Part shown: piece by piece, positions 8,788-19,181 of the stretch
Layout of the letters: each line of letters starts with the position of its first letter
Numbering within the stretch: position 1 is the stretch's first letter
Origin: Mannheimia granulomatis
GTDB taxonomy: Bacteria; Pseudomonadota; Gammaproteobacteria; Enterobacterales; Pasteurellaceae
NCBI RefSeq assembly: GCF_011455695.1
Contig: NZ_CP015030.1
Location: 1,116,001 to 1,180,000 of the forward strand
Direction of reading: 5' to 3'
Length of the DNA stretch: 64,000 nt
Position numbers and translations under genes: made by a program
The notes under the pieces: model-generated
Told to the model about the DNA's origin: nothing
The model's database searches: none
The model's input: the letters and a program-made list of their open reading frames with translations, nothing else

Positions 8788-9732
8788 ATGTTTAAATACA
8801 ATACTGAACTTCTTGATGAAATTTCTTCTCTACCGGTAGCTGATGATTTAGCTACTATTCAAGATATGATGCGCTGGATCTATAGCTATTTTAATGCTTC
8901 CGATCTCTATTATGGACACGGTTACGATAACGCTTGGGATGAAGCTCAACAGCTTGTGCTTGCTGCTGTTCATTTGCCTATTGATGTGCCTGAAGCACTC
9001 TACTCCTCTCGCTTAACCCAAGTAGAAAAAGAACGCATAATTAACTTAGTATTTGAACGTTTAGGATCTCGCAAACCGGTTGCTTATTTAACCAATTCTG
9101 CCTGGTTCTGTGGTGCTGAATATTATGTGGATGAGCGTGTGATTGTGCCACGCTCACCAATTGGTGAACTGATTAAAAAAGGCTTTAAAGGCATTATTAA
9201 AAATGAACCGCACCGTATTTTAGATATGTGTACCGGCAGCGGCTGTATTGCGATTGCCTGTGCAGAGCGGTTTCCTGAGGCAGAGGTTGATGCAGTAGAT
9301 TTATCCCTTGATGCCTTAGATGTTGCTCAAATCAATATTGAACGTCACCAAGTTTCACATCGAGTATTCCCAATTAGCTCTGATTTATTTAACGATATTC
9401 CGCAAGATAAATACGATCTAATTGTTACCAACCCTCCTTATGTGGATGCTGAAGATTTAGGCGATATGCCTCAAGAATTCCACCATGAGCCGGAATTAGC
9501 ATTGGGTTCCGGGGCAGATGGTTTGGATATAACCAAACGAATTCTTGCCGAAGCGGCTGATTATCTAAACGATAACGGTCTGCTTGTGTGTGAAGTAGGT
9601 AACAGTATGGTGCATTTAATCGAACAATTTCCAACTGTGCCGTTTAATTGGCTTGAATTTGAACATGGTGGATTAGGGGTGTTTAGTTTAACTAAAGAAG
9701 AGTTAATAAAATATCGACATTTATTTGCTTAA
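8788..9732 (+). CDS. prmB: Ribosomal protein uL3 glutamine N5-methyltransferase
   Basis: This enzyme methylates a glutamine side chain of ribosomal protein L3 with S-adenosylmethionine, a step in large-subunit assembly. A helical N-terminal domain (1-125) precedes a class I methyltransferase domain. The SAM-binding motif is [14 protein letters not shown] (about 146-159), and the substrate-binding NPPY is at 215-218, followed by [21 protein letters not shown], which is typical of PrmB and separates it from PrmC. The length of 314 residues matches the family. An AAGG sits upstream of the ATG. It is divergent from smrB, which also acts on ribosomes. Confidence 0.93.
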   Translation: MFKYNTELLDEISSLPVADDLATIQDMMRWIYSYFNASDLYYGHGYDNAWDEAQQLVLAAVHLPIDVPEALYSSRLTQVEKERIINLVFERLGSRKPVAYLTNSAWFCGAEYYVDERVIVPRSPIGELIKKGFKGIIKNEPHRILDMCTGSGCIAIACAERFPEAEVDAVDLSLDALDVAQINIERHQVSHRVFPISSDLFNDIPQDKYDLIVTNPPYVDAEDLGDMPQEFHHEPELALGSGADGLDITKRILAEAADYLNDNGLLVCEVGNSMVHLIEQFPTVPFNWLEFEHGGLGVFSLTKEELIKYRHLFA

Positions 9733-9832
9733 TAAGCTCATTTGTAGAGATGTGCCGAGTGCATCCGCAAGCGGTCAAAATTAGATTATTTTTTGCAAAT
9801 AAAATTGGGACGCATATGGTGCGTCCTTACAA

Positions 9833-10771
<939 letters not shown>

Positions 10772-11884
10772 TTATTCGGCAGGATAAATCACGCCTAAGC
10801 TAACCGCCTGTTTTGCCCCTGTCACGCTTGGCATATTGCTAGGCAAATTGTGTATACGTTGATAAGCAAGCCAAGCAAATGCAGCTGCTTCTACATAATC
10901 AATATCTAAGTCGTAGTCATTTGTTGTTGTCACGTTCCAGCTTGGCAGTAAGGCGGATAAACGTGCCATTAATAACGGGTTTCTTGCTCCGCCCCCACAG
11001 ACTAACAGCAAGCAAGGCAGTGTATTTTCTAATCTAACTAATTCATTCGCAATGCTTTGTGCGGTAAATTCAGCTAAGGTGCGTTGCACATCTTCGGGCT
11101 TACAAGCGGTAAAATTTTGTAATTTTTTTGCAAGCCAGCTCAAATTAAACAGCTCTCGCCCAGTGCTTTTCGGCGGTGCTTTAGCAAAAAACGGCTCATT
11201 TAGTAATTCCGCAAGCAGAGATTCATCCACCTCGCCACTCATCGCCCATTCACCGTTTTTATCATATCTTTTGCCTTGATGTTTTTCTATCCAACTATCC
11301 ATCAGCGTATTACCTGCCCCCACATCATAACCAATAGTAGGTTGATGAGGGTTTAGCACCGAAATATTGCTGATGCCCCCAATGTTCAGCACTACCGTTA
11401 AACAGTTTGAAGAGCCGAAAATTGCTTGGTGAAATGCCGGCACAAGTGGTGCCCCTTGCCCGCCAAACGCCATATCTTTTCGGCGAAAATCGGCAATAGT
11501 GGTAATGCCTGTTTGAGCGACAACTAGATTCATATCGCCAATTTGGGTAGTAAATGGATAATCGGAATTTGGCGAATGCCAGACCGTTTGTCCGTGACAG
11601 CCAATGGCAGTAATATCTTCCGCTTTGAGCTGATTTTTCGCTAAAAAAGCGTTGATACTCTCCGCATAAAGCAAGCCCAAGCGGTGATCGATCTCGCCTA
11701 ACTTTTGCAGGCTCATTTCACCTGTTTTCAGTAAGGTTGAAATATCCGCACGTAACGCTTCAGGCATTGGGATGAAATCACAAGCGGTCATTTTTGGTGG
11801 ATTTTTTGCAAAATCGATTAAGGCAATATCAACCCCATCAAGACTTGTGCCGGACATTACACCGATATAGTAATCTTTCATCAT
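10772..11884 (-). CDS. anmK: Anhydro-N-acetylmuramic acid kinase
   Basis: AnmK opens the 1,6-anhydro ring of anhydroMurNAc from peptidoglycan turnover and phosphorylates it to MurNAc-6-phosphate, the MurQ substrate. The ATP-binding signature [12 protein letters not shown] is at residues 8-19. Further family blocks are [43 protein letters not shown] and [11 protein letters not shown], and the ribose/phosphate motif [12 protein letters not shown] near 296. Length is 370, normal. Its ATG overlaps the queF stop (ATGA arrangement), and murQ follows with no gap, so the three are translationally linked. The run is a cell-wall recycling unit with queF riding at the front. Confidence 0.94.
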   Translation of the reverse strand: MMKDYYIGVMSGTSLDGVDIALIDFAKNPPKMTACDFIPMPEALRADISTLLKTGEMSLQKLGEIDHRLGLLYAESINAFLAKNQLKAEDITAIGCHGQTVWHSPNSDYPFTTQIGDMNLVVAQTGITTIADFRRKDMAFGGQGAPLVPAFHQAIFGSSNCLTVVLNIGGISNISVLNPHQPTIGYDVGAGNTLMDSWIEKHQGKRYDKNGEWAMSGEVDESLLAELLNEPFFAKAPPKSTGRELFNLSWLAKKLQNFTACKPEDVQRTLAEFTAQSIANELVRLENTLPCLLLVCGGGARNPLLMARLSALLPSWNVTTTNDYDLDIDYVEAAAFAWLAYQRIHNLPSNMPSVTGAKQAVSLGVIYPAE

Positions 11885-12720
11885 TGCCTTGCCATTCTGA
11901 AGTTTTCAGGTACTTCTTCAAAATTCGATCTGAACGGATTAATATCTAATCCTCCTCGTCTGGTGTAGCGTGCGTAAACGGTCAACTTTTCAGGCTGAGC
12001 AAATTGCATTAGGTCACAAAAAATCCGTTCTACGCATTGTTCGTGAAATTCATTGTGTTCACGGAAAGAAACGAGATAACGCAACAGTTTTTCACGATCT
12101 AATTTTTTACCTTGGTAGCAAATTTGTACGCTGCCCCAGTCCGGTTGAGAAGTAATTAAGCAGTTTGATTTCAGCAAATGGCTAACTAATGTTTCTTCTA
12201 CCGCTTCACCACTTGCCACATTTTCCAAATAATCGGTAGAAAAGGCATAGCTATCAATTTGAATATCCTGCTCGTCAATGCAGTCACCTTCAAAATCAAC
12301 TATCGGCTGCTTAGTGTAGTGGCCTAATTTGTAAATTTTTACTGAAACTTGACCGCTTGCACAATGAGCAAGATCAGCTTGGATAGTCTTTTCTACAGCT
12401 TCTATTGAATCAAATTTTGATTGATTAAAACTATTTAAGTAGAGCTTAAAGCTTTTCGATTCAATTAAGTTTTCACTTTGAAAATCGATCGCTACATCAG
12501 CAATCGCCACCTGAGGTAAACCGTTTGGGTTCAACCAAGAAAGTTCGTAGCAAGTCCAAATATCAGCACCTTGATTAAAGGGCTGAGTTTCAGTAATACC
12601 TAAACCGTCACGATTGAGTTTGCGAGGTACTGCTTGTAGTAAAGTTGGATCATATTCGCTTTTATATTCTGTTTTTTGCCCTAGTTTTAAGGCAGAAAGG
12701 GATTTGTCGTTGTAGTTCAT
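11881..12720 (-). CDS. queF: NADPH-dependent 7-cyano-7-deazaguanine reductase
   Basis: QueF reduces the nitrile of preQ0 to the amine preQ1 in queuosine tRNA modification. It is the long, two-T-fold form (279 residues). The active-site Cys lies in [21 protein letters not shown] (about residue 192), with the NADPH-binding Glu/His region [20 protein letters not shown] downstream. The N-terminal half has [22 protein letters not shown] and [19 protein letters not shown], the E-S-K-S-x-K-L-Y-L-N family signature. AAGGAAATAA precedes the ATG. A small GC hairpin lies between gmhB and queF. No preQ1 riboswitch is evident upstream. Confidence 0.94.
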   Translation of the reverse strand: MNYNDKSLSALKLGQKTEYKSEYDPTLLQAVPRKLNRDGLGITETQPFNQGADIWTCYELSWLNPNGLPQVAIADVAIDFQSENLIESKSFKLYLNSFNQSKFDSIEAVEKTIQADLAHCASGQVSVKIYKLGHYTKQPIVDFEGDCIDEQDIQIDSYAFSTDYLENVASGEAVEETLVSHLLKSNCLITSQPDWGSVQICYQGKKLDREKLLRYLVSFREHNEFHEQCVERIFCDLMQFAQPEKLTVYARYTRRGGLDINPFRSNFEEVPENFRMARQ

Positions 12721-12738
12721 TTATTTCCTTACTCCTCC

Positions 12739-12757
12739 TTTTGTGGGAGGATTAATT
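12739..12757. other. Small stem-loop upstream of queF
   Basis: Between gmhB and queF (both minus strand) the complement can fold a five-base CCTCC/GGAGG stem around a short A-rich loop. There is no T run, so it is not a standard terminator. It contains a GGAGG that lies too far from the queF ATG to act as its main ribosome-binding site. Confidence 0.3.
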
Positions 12758-12773
12758 TATATCACAATAAAAA

Positions 12774-13322
12774 TTACTTAATATATCTTATTAGATCTAC
12801 CAAACTGTCTAGCACTAAATCTGCTTTGGCTTCACCTTCTGGGGTTATTGCTTTACCGGTACGTACTAACACTTTTGTTTTCACGCCTGCGTTTTCAGCA
12901 GCAAGCATATCTTCTAATTTATCGCCTACCATATAAGATTGTGCAGGATCGATATTTAAATCTTTGATCGCCTGCAAAAACATGCCTGCTTTTGGCTTGC
13001 GGCAATCACAATCTTCTCGGTATTCACCTTTGCCCTCAGGGTGATGCGGGCAGTAATAGATGCCGTCTAGCACCACGCCGTAGTCTTCATCCAATGACCA
13101 ATCCATCCATTCGGTTAATTGCATAAATTGTTCTTCACTGAAATAACCACGTGCAATGCCCGATTGGTTTGTAACCAATACCAGCAAATAGCCTTTATCT
13201 TGCAGCTGTTTGAGCGTTTTGCCGACACCTTCGATAAATTGAAAATCATCAATTTTATGCACATAGCCGTGGTCGATATTGAGCGTTCCGTCACGGTCTA
13301 AAAAAATTGCTTTTTTACCCAT
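12774..13322 (-). CDS. gmhB: D-glycero-beta-D-manno-heptose-1,7-bisphosphate 7-phosphatase
   Basis: GmhB removes the C7 phosphate of heptose bisphosphate in the ADP-heptose pathway for the lipopolysaccharide inner core. It is a HAD phosphatase with FLDRDGTLN at residues 7-15 (Asp9 nucleophile, Asp11 acid/base), [11 protein letters not shown], and the zinc-binding loop [17 protein letters not shown] (about 93-109, three Cys plus His). It ends with the [14 protein letters not shown] metal motif. Length 182 is typical. Its start overlaps the bcp stop by one base. The bifunctional HldE for the neighbouring pathway steps is at 36.8 kb. Confidence 0.94.
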   Translation of the reverse strand: MGKKAIFLDRDGTLNIDHGYVHKIDDFQFIEGVGKTLKQLQDKGYLLVLVTNQSGIARGYFSEEQFMQLTEWMDWSLDEDYGVVLDGIYYCPHHPEGKGEYREDCDCRKPKAGMFLQAIKDLNIDPAQSYMVGDKLEDMLAAENAGVKTKVLVRTGKAITPEGEAKADLVLDSLVDLIRYIK

Positions 13323-13789
13323 TATTGACCTCGTACATAATCGACAATCATCTGGTGATGCTCACTCGTTTTAAATTTATCAAATACTTGCTCAATCACG
13401 CCTTGTTCATTGATTAAAAAGCTAATACGGTGAATACCATCATAGGTTTTACCTAAAAATTTCTTCTCGCCCCAAACGCCAAAGGCTTCCGCGATTTTGT
13501 GATCAGGGTCGGATAACAACGTGAAATTGAGCTCTTTTTTCTCAATAAATTGAGCCAATTTTTTCGGTAAATCCGGGCTAATACCAAGCACCACAATATT
13601 CAGTTCATCTAGCTCTGATTTGCTATCACGCAAGCCACAGGCTTGTGTGGTGCAGCCGGGTGTGAGAGCTTTTGGGTAGAAATAAACCAACACTTTTTTG
13701 CCCAGAAATTGGTTTAAGGAAATGCTATTTTCGTTTTGATCGAGCAATGTAAATTCAGGAGCTTTATCGCCTGTTTGTAATCTGTTCAT
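13322..13789 (-). CDS. bcp: Thioredoxin-dependent thiol peroxidase (Bcp/PrxQ)
   Basis: This is a cytoplasmic peroxiredoxin that reduces hydrogen peroxide and organic peroxides with electrons from thioredoxin. The active-site loop [14 protein letters not shown] contains the peroxidatic Cys46 and the partner Cys51, the spacing of the atypical two-Cys BCP group. [21 protein letters not shown] is the conserved central block. Length is 155 residues. It is the first gene of the minus-strand run and overlaps gmhB by one base, so the two are probably co-transcribed. Confidence 0.93.
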   Translation of the reverse strand: MNRLQTGDKAPEFTLLDQNENSISLNQFLGKKVLVYFYPKALTPGCTTQACGLRDSKSELDELNIVVLGISPDLPKKLAQFIEKKELNFTLLSDPDHKIAEAFGVWGEKKFLGKTYDGIHRISFLINEQGVIEQVFDKFKTSEHHQMIVDYVRGQ

Positions 13790-13811
13790 TTGTAAAAAAT
13801 TCCTAAAAAAA

Positions 13812-13841
13812 GACCGCTTGCATTATACACGGCAAGCGGTC
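13812..13841. terminator. Uptake-signal hairpin between rhuM and bcp
   Basis: A 10-bp inverted repeat (13812-13821 with 13832-13841) is built from two near-exact uptake-signal cores that share one changed base (GC instead of AC at the end). It lies downstream of the rhuM gene on the minus strand and probably stops its transcript. Confidence 0.6.
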
Positions 13842-13880
13842 AGACTTGGCAAAAAATTTACACCTTATCGCCGTTTTCTC

Positions 13881-14912
13881 TTATAACTTCGGGCAATACT
13901 GATTTTCAGTGAGTAAAGCTTCCTTTAATACTTTGTCAAAATCACTTTCAAACAGTCTATCTTGCACTATCCGATATTTTTCAAATTCACTTTCAGCGTG
14001 TAATTTGGCTGACTCAAGACTGATTTTTCCTTTATTTGCCAAAAGTGGCAAGTCATCAGCATTCAAGAAAATATCCAATCGTTTCGCCCAATCTTCCATT
14101 GTCATTGGAATTTTACGTCTCGCTCGTCTTTCGGCTAAATCTAAAAAGGCATTCACAATCAGTCCTAATTCTTTGAGCTCTTCCGCAGTTAAATAATTTT
14201 TTGCAACCGCCACATCACTTTTTAAGATCTTGCCATCGGGTGATTTTGCCCAATTAGTCAGCCCCATATTCGGTTTTTCACTATCTGCTCGTTCATAAAT
14301 CAATTCAGCGGCAGTATGTTGGTGAATCGCAAAATGTAATTTATTTTGTACTGTTGCAAAAAATTGCTTAGTAGTTGGTGCATCTTTGTTGTAATCAACA
14401 GAAGTGGCGTAAATATCAGTAATTTTTTGGTAAAAACGCCGCTCTGATAAACGAATTTCCCGAATCTCAGCCAGTAACTGTTCAAAATAGTCTTCGTTTA
14501 GAAAAGTGCCGTTTTCCATTCTTTGGCGATCAATAACATAACCTTTTTGAGCAAAATCCCGCAGAATTTTCGTTGCCCATTGGCGAAATTGGGTTGCCCG
14601 AATAGAGTTCACTCGATAACCGACTGAAATCACCGCATCAAGATTGTAATGTTTGGTTTTGTAATTTTTGCCATCTGCGGCAGTTACCGAGAAATCCTCG
14701 GTAACTGAATTAACATCAAGCTCACCACTATTAAAAATATTTTTCAAATGTAGAGAAACATTGTCAGTTGAACAGTCAAAAAGCTGTGCAATCAACTTTT
14801 GCGTGAGCCAAATTTCATTATTTTCATAGCGAACGGTGATATTTTCTTCGCTATTTTGTTGAGCAAAAATCAAAAATTCAGCGGTGCTATTGCGGATTTG
14901 TTTGCTGGTCAT
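13881..14912 (-). CDS. RhuM-family protein (virulence RhuM)
   Basis: This 343-residue cytoplasmic protein belongs to the RhuM family, named for a gene on Salmonella pathogenicity island 3. The N-terminal half reads IWLTQKLIAQLFDCSTDNVSLHLKNIF (about 32-58), which resembles a winged-helix DNA-binding segment. It is followed by KNYKTKHYNLDAVISVGYRVNSIRATQFRQWATKILRDFAQKGY, the family's most conserved block. The C-terminal half carries RRARRKIPMTMEDWAKRLDIFL. The molecular role of the family is not established; members often sit in restriction or other defence loci, but here it stands alone between bcp and hemW. AAGGAGAG precedes the ATG. An extra gene in a housekeeping stretch suggests acquisition. 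Confidence 0.8.
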   Translation of the reverse strand: MTSKQIRNSTAEFLIFAQQNSEENITVRYENNEIWLTQKLIAQLFDCSTDNVSLHLKNIFNSGELDVNSVTEDFSVTAADGKNYKTKHYNLDAVISVGYRVNSIRATQFRQWATKILRDFAQKGYVIDRQRMENGTFLNEDYFEQLLAEIREIRLSERRFYQKITDIYATSVDYNKDAPTTKQFFATVQNKLHFAIHQHTAAELIYERADSEKPNMGLTNWAKSPDGKILKSDVAVAKNYLTAEELKELGLIVNAFLDLAERRARRKIPMTMEDWAKRLDIFLNADDLPLLANKGKISLESAKLHAESEFEKYRIVQDRLFESDFDKVLKEALLTENQYCPKL

Positions 14913-15053
14913 AAACTCTCCTTATTCGTGAGAGGTATCCTACTGAATACTGTTTTTTTGTCTAGTAAAAAATCAGATTTTTTCGAGAGAGATCACAAAA
15001 AACTGCTTGTCATTTTCATGACAAGCGGTTGAATTTTGCTATTTTCTTGCAAA

Positions 15054-16211
15054 CTATTCCAAAAAACCTTCCAATAGTTCATTTAAAAACAGTTTTCCGT
15101 GTTGGGTAATTTGCCAATGGGTTGGGGTTTCAGAAATATAGTTTTGGCTTAACGCCCACTCCATTGTTGGGCGAACGACTTCTCGCTCTAATCCCGTAAA
15201 CCATTCAAACTCTTGCTTGGGTGTAGCTTCAAGTAAGCGGAATCGGTTCATAAAAAACTCAAAGGGGCGATCATCTAACTCAACCAAATCTTGGCTGTAG
15301 CGGTATTCCCCCCGCATATATCCCTTGGGGTGCTTAGTTTTGGAAAAACGGTAAATTTCACCATTAGGGTAGCTGATTTTACCATGCGCACCGCAACCAA
15401 TAGCGAGATAATCGCCAAATCGCCAGTAGTTGAGATTATGTTTGCACTGAAAACCTTTTTTCGCATAGGCTGAGGTTTCATACTGCTCATAACCTGCTGC
15501 TGTGAGAAGTTGATGCCCTTGCTCGAAAATGTCCCATAATTCATCATCATCGGGTAAAGTAGGCTTGCGGTAGTAGAACATCGTGTTTGGCTCAATAGTA
15601 AGCTGATACCACGATAAATGCGGAGGATTGAGCGAAATGCCGGTTTCTAAATCCGCCAAGGCTTGCTTAACCGATTGATTCGGCAAACCGTGCATTAAAT
15701 CAATATTGAAACTTTGTAAGCCTGATTTTGCAGAATTTTGTGCATAATTGACCGCTTGTTTTGCCTCGTTCGCATCATGAATTCGCCCTAATTTGAGTAA
15801 TTTTTCCGGCTCGAAACTTTGAATCCCCATTGAAATACGCGTCACCCCGCCTTGAGCATAACCTAAAAAACGTTCGGCCTCAGCAGTACCAGGGTTGGCT
15901 TCTAGGGTAATTTCAATATTAGGTTCGAAAGCAATTCGTTTTTCTACCTCATTTAATAGGTGGCTGATTCCCTCAGCAGAAAAAAGACTTGGTGTGCCGC
16001 CGCCAATAAAAATAGAATGTAGTTTACGATCTCCAATCGCTGCTTGGTAAGCGGTCAAATCTTGCGATAAATCTGCAAGCAAATGCTGAATATATTCCTG
16101 TTCGGGAATCAATCCTTTTTGGGCATGAGAGTTAAAATCGCAGTAAGGGCATTTTTGCACACACCAAGGAATATGGATATAAAGGCTTAAAGGGGGTAGA
16201 ATTAGTGTCAC
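15054..16211 (-). CDS. hemW: Radical SAM heme chaperone HemW
   Basis: HemW is a radical-SAM protein, once called oxygen-independent coproporphyrinogen oxidase-like, now thought to insert heme into client proteins. The iron-sulfur motif is Cys17-x3-Cys21-x2-Cys24 in PWCVQKCPYCDFNSH. The true oxidase HemN has a further Cys after the third (CxxxCxxCxC), and this protein has Phe there, which places it in the HemW branch. GGGTPSLF, LEANPGT and GVTRISMGIQSF follow in the usual order. The start is a GTG at 16211; the length of 385 and the PPLSLYIHIPW opening agree with relatives. No ribosome-binding site is obvious. Confidence 0.9.
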   Translation of the reverse strand: MTLILPPLSLYIHIPWCVQKCPYCDFNSHAQKGLIPEQEYIQHLLADLSQDLTAYQAAIGDRKLHSIFIGGGTPSLFSAEGISHLLNEVEKRIAFEPNIEITLEANPGTAEAERFLGYAQGGVTRISMGIQSFEPEKLLKLGRIHDANEAKQAVNYAQNSAKSGLQSFNIDLMHGLPNQSVKQALADLETGISLNPPHLSWYQLTIEPNTMFYYRKPTLPDDDELWDIFEQGHQLLTAAGYEQYETSAYAKKGFQCKHNLNYWRFGDYLAIGCGAHGKISYPNGEIYRFSKTKHPKGYMRGEYRYSQDLVELDDRPFEFFMNRFRLLEATPKQEFEWFTGLEREVVRPTMEWALSQNYISETPTHWQITQHGKLFLNELLEGFLE

Positions 16212-16287
16212 TGTGAATATTTCGTTATATTTCTATATGGTGCTAAATAATAGCGAAAAGCAGGCTAGGTGGAAAGTAAAGATTTTT

Positions 16288-16303
16288 CGTGAACTAGATC
16301 ACA
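16288..16303 (+). promoter_or_regulatory. Candidate CRP-binding site upstream of the SBP5 gene
   Basis: The sequence CGTGA-N6-TCACA at 16288-16303 matches the CRP consensus TGTGA-N6-TCACA in nine of ten core positions, with the central CTAGA also as in the ideal site. It lies 120 bases before the ATG of the ABC-transporter binding protein. It would link the importer to carbon limitation. This is a pattern match only. Confidence 0.55.
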
Positions 16304-16424
16304 AATTCAAACATTGCCGCTTTACCGCTTCACAGTTAATGATATGATAAATTTGATTCAAAATAATCGTGAGTTTTGACAAATTCACTTCAATAAAATG
16401 ATACGACCTCAAAGGAGCGTTACT

Positions 16425-18008
16425 ATGACAAAACATTTTGAACACAACGAATCTCGTCGTGGGTTTATGAAATTAATGGCTGGTGTTGGCGCCGGTATGG
16501 CATTTAGTGGGACTTTAGGTACTTTTACCTCTAAAGCGGTTGCAGCACCCAGTGCCGGCTCAGCAATTGAAGCGGGGATCGCTTATCCTATCTCAACCGG
16601 ATTCGATCCTCTTACCTCAAGTGGTGCCTCATCAATGGCGGCAAACCTCCATATTTTTGAAGGCCTCGTGGACTTGCACCCAGCCACTCGTAAGCCATAT
16701 TTAGCATTAGCTGCGGCAGAACCTGAAAAAGTAGATGATGTTACTTATCGTATCACATTACGCGACGGAGCAAAATTCCATAATGGTAACCCGGTAACTA
16801 CAGAAGACGTAGTTTACTCATTTGAGCGAGTATTAGATCCGGCAAAAGCATCACTTTTCGCACAGTTCATTCCATTTATTGATACAGTGAAAAAAGTTGA
16901 TGAAAAAGTCGTTGAATTCAAATTGAAATATCCATTTGCGTTATTCAAAGAGCGTTTGACTATCGTTAAAATCGTACCAAAAGCATTAGTGGAAGCAGGT
17001 CAAGCTGCATTTGATGCAAGCCCGGTTGGTACCGGTCCATATAAATTTGTTTCTGCGACTAAAGATGACCGTATCGTATTTGAAGCATTCGCAGACTACA
17101 ATGGCCAATATCCGGCTCAAGTAGAAAAAATGACTTGGTTCTTATTATCTGATGATGCAGCACGTGTAACCGCACAAGAATCAGGTCGTGTACAAGCAAT
17201 TGAATCTGTACCTTACTTAGATGCAGAGCGTCTAAAACGTAAAGGCACCGTAGAGTCAGTACAATCATTCGGCTTATTATTCTTAATGTTTAACTGTGAA
17301 AAAGCACCGTTTAACAATCCGAAAGTACGCCAAGCATTACACTATGGTTTAGACACACAAAAATTAATCGATGTGGTATTCTTAGGCAATGCAAAAGCAG
17401 CAAGTTCTTATGTTCAAGATACTCATCCGGATTATGTAAAAGCAACATCGCAATATGATTTTGACAAAGCAAAAGCAGAAGCATTATTAGCAGAAGCTGG
17501 TGTAAAAGAGTTGAAGTTTGAATTATTAGCAACAGACCACTCTTGGGTAAAAGAGTGTGCGCCATTAATTCTTGAGTCTTGGAACGCATTAAAAGGTGTG
17601 AGTGTCACACTTAAACACTTACAATCAGGTGCATTATATGGCACCCATGTAGATAAAGGTGCGTATGAAGTTGTTATCGCTCCGGGTGACCCATCTGTAT
17701 TCGGTAATGACTTAGACTTATTATTAAGCTGGTGGTATCGTGGTGATGTATGGCCAAAACGCCGCTTCCGTTGGTCTGAAACAGCTGAATATGCAGAAGT
17801 TCAAAAACTACTTGATGAAGCAGCGAAAAATCCTGCAGCATCTAAAGAAGCTTGGACGAAAGCGATTAATATCATTGCTGAACAAGTTCCACTTTATCCG
17901 ATTATTCACCGTAAATTACCAACTGCTTGGAATGACAAAGTATTAACCGGTTTCCAACCGTTACCAACAACAGGTATGTCATTCATTGGTGTTGGTGTGG
18001 CTAAATAA
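16425..18008 (+). CDS. Tat-exported ABC transporter substrate-binding protein, SBP5 (peptide/nickel) family
   Basis: This is the periplasmic binding protein of the importer encoded by the next three genes. I start it at the ATG at 16425, which has AAAGGAG eight bases upstream; an in-frame ATG at 16398 has none. The protein has 527 residues. The N-terminus carries a twin-arginine motif SRRGFMK (10-16), a hydrophobic stretch and a cleavage site near AVA-AP (about 40). There is no lipobox, so it is soluble in the periplasm. The body has the family blocks [46 protein letters not shown] and [15 protein letters not shown]. Tat export implies folding before export. The ligand (peptide, nickel chelate, other) cannot be told from the sequence. 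Downstream is a hairpin, then the permease. Confidence 0.85.
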   Translation: MTKHFEHNESRRGFMKLMAGVGAGMAFSGTLGTFTSKAVAAPSAGSAIEAGIAYPISTGFDPLTSSGASSMAANLHIFEGLVDLHPATRKPYLALAAAEPEKVDDVTYRITLRDGAKFHNGNPVTTEDVVYSFERVLDPAKASLFAQFIPFIDTVKKVDEKVVEFKLKYPFALFKERLTIVKIVPKALVEAGQAAFDASPVGTGPYKFVSATKDDRIVFEAFADYNGQYPAQVEKMTWFLLSDDAARVTAQESGRVQAIESVPYLDAERLKRKGTVESVQSFGLLFLMFNCEKAPFNNPKVRQALHYGLDTQKLIDVVFLGNAKAASSYVQDTHPDYVKATSQYDFDKAKAEALLAEAGVKELKFELLATDHSWVKECAPLILESWNALKGVSVTLKHLQSGALYGTHVDKGAYEVVIAPGDPSVFGNDLDLLLSWWYRGDVWPKRRFRWSETAEYAEVQKLLDEAAKNPAASKEAWTKAINIIAEQVPLYPIIHRKLPTAWNDKVLTGFQPLPTTGMSFIGVGVAK

Positions 18009-18025
18009 TCGTAAAGACTAATAAA

Positions 18026-18062
18026 GCAAGCGGTAAAATTCTCTTAAAATTTTACCGCTTGC
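18026..18062 (+). terminator. Uptake-signal-type hairpin after the binding-protein gene
   Basis: A 15-bp inverted repeat (18026-18040 with 18048-18062) is made of two GCAAGCGGT cores with AAAATT tails. There is no long T run. It lies 17 bases after the SBP stop and 165 bases before the permease, so it may let the binding protein be made in excess over the membrane parts. Confidence 0.6.
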
Positions 18063-18226
18063 ATAAAACTTAAAAGATGTAATTTTAAGCTATATTGCTT
18101 ATATCACTCAAAATTCTCATCACCTCTGTCTATATTTTCATTTATAATCCTACATGCTGATTTATTTTATTGTGTAGGTAAACTTAGAATTATTTTTGGA
18201 GTGTAACTACACTCAAGGAGAAGAAA

Positions 18227-19180
18227 ATGGAAATTATACTCCGATTATTATGGCGTCGCCTTATGGCTCTGCCGGTAATGATCTTAGGCGTAACTGCCCT
18301 TGTATTTATCGTTCTACAATTTACCCCAGGTGATCCGGCAACGGTCGCACTTGGTGAAAGCGCTAGCGAAGCAGCAAAAGAAATTTACCGTGAGCAACAC
18401 GGGTTAAATGATCCTCTCATTGTTCAATATCTTCGCTTTTTAGGTAATCTATTCGTACTTGATTTCGGGATGACAACACCACCGGAACAGCCTATTGTGG
18501 ATATGATTGCCAAAGCATTCCCACTTACATTACAGTTGACTTTTATCGGTGTATTTTTAGCTGCTATTGTCTCTTTCACTTTAGGTGTAACTGCTGCACT
18601 TTACCGTGATACTTGGGTGGACCAACTCATCCGTTTAATTTCTGTCGCGGCGGTTGCAACACCTTCTTTCTGGTTGGGTATTTTATTAATCCAATACTTC
18701 TCTCTTAAGTTAGATTGGTTACCTTCAGGCGGTTTTGTGCCGTTTAGTGAAGATCCGAAAGGCTATGTAAACTCAATGATTCTTCCATCACTTGCTCTTG
18801 CAGTGCCGGTATGTGCTTCATTAATTCGTGTTGTGCGTACAACAATGGTAGAAGAAATGGATAAAGACTATGTACGTACTGCAATCGGTAATGGCGTGCC
18901 TTACCCAACTGTTATCCGCCATAACGTATTACGTAACGCATTAATTACTCCTGTTACCGTATTAGGTTTACGTGTAGGATACTTATTAGGTGGTGCCGTG
19001 GTTATTGAACAAATCTTCGACTTACCGGGCATGGGTAAATTGATTTTTAATGGTATTGTTAACCACGACTTAAACCTTGTACAAGGTGTGGTTTTAACCA
19101 TTGCATTTACTTTCGTGTTGGTGAATATCATTGTTGATATTCTCTACTTGCTCATTAATCCAAAAATTCGGAGTTTATAA
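18227..19180 (+). CDS. ABC transporter permease, DppB/OppB type
   Basis: This is an inner-membrane permease of 317 residues with six predicted membrane segments. The opening LLWRRLMALPVMILGVTALVFIVLQFTPGDPA is the standard start of DppB/OppB/NikB proteins (the PGDPA segment is conserved). The EAA loop that docks on the ATPase is at about 206-235 (VRTTMVEEMDKDYVRTAIGNGVPYPTVI). The end has IEQIFDLPGMGKLIFNGIVNHD. Ribosome-binding site AAGGAGAAG precedes the ATG. It is followed after one base by the second permease, so the two are co-translated; they form the heterodimeric channel. Confidence 0.88.
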   Translation: MEIILRLLWRRLMALPVMILGVTALVFIVLQFTPGDPATVALGESASEAAKEIYREQHGLNDPLIVQYLRFLGNLFVLDFGMTTPPEQPIVDMIAKAFPLTLQLTFIGVFLAAIVSFTLGVTAALYRDTWVDQLIRLISVAAVATPSFWLGILLIQYFSLKLDWLPSGGFVPFSEDPKGYVNSMILPSLALAVPVCASLIRVVRTTMVEEMDKDYVRTAIGNGVPYPTVIRHNVLRNALITPVTVLGLRVGYLLGGAVVIEQIFDLPGMGKLIFNGIVNHDLNLVQGVVLTIAFTFVLVNIIVDILYLLINPKIRSL

Positions 19181-19181
19181 T

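Noticed and set aside
16336-16360. Possible Fur box before the SBP gene (AATGATATGATAAAT)
   Set aside because: Only part of the 19-base inverted repeat is matched, and the bases also fit a plain A/T-rich promoter.
17740-17946. A 68-codon frame inside the binding-protein gene
   Set aside because: It is the same DNA read in another frame of a clear SBP5 protein, with no separate signals.
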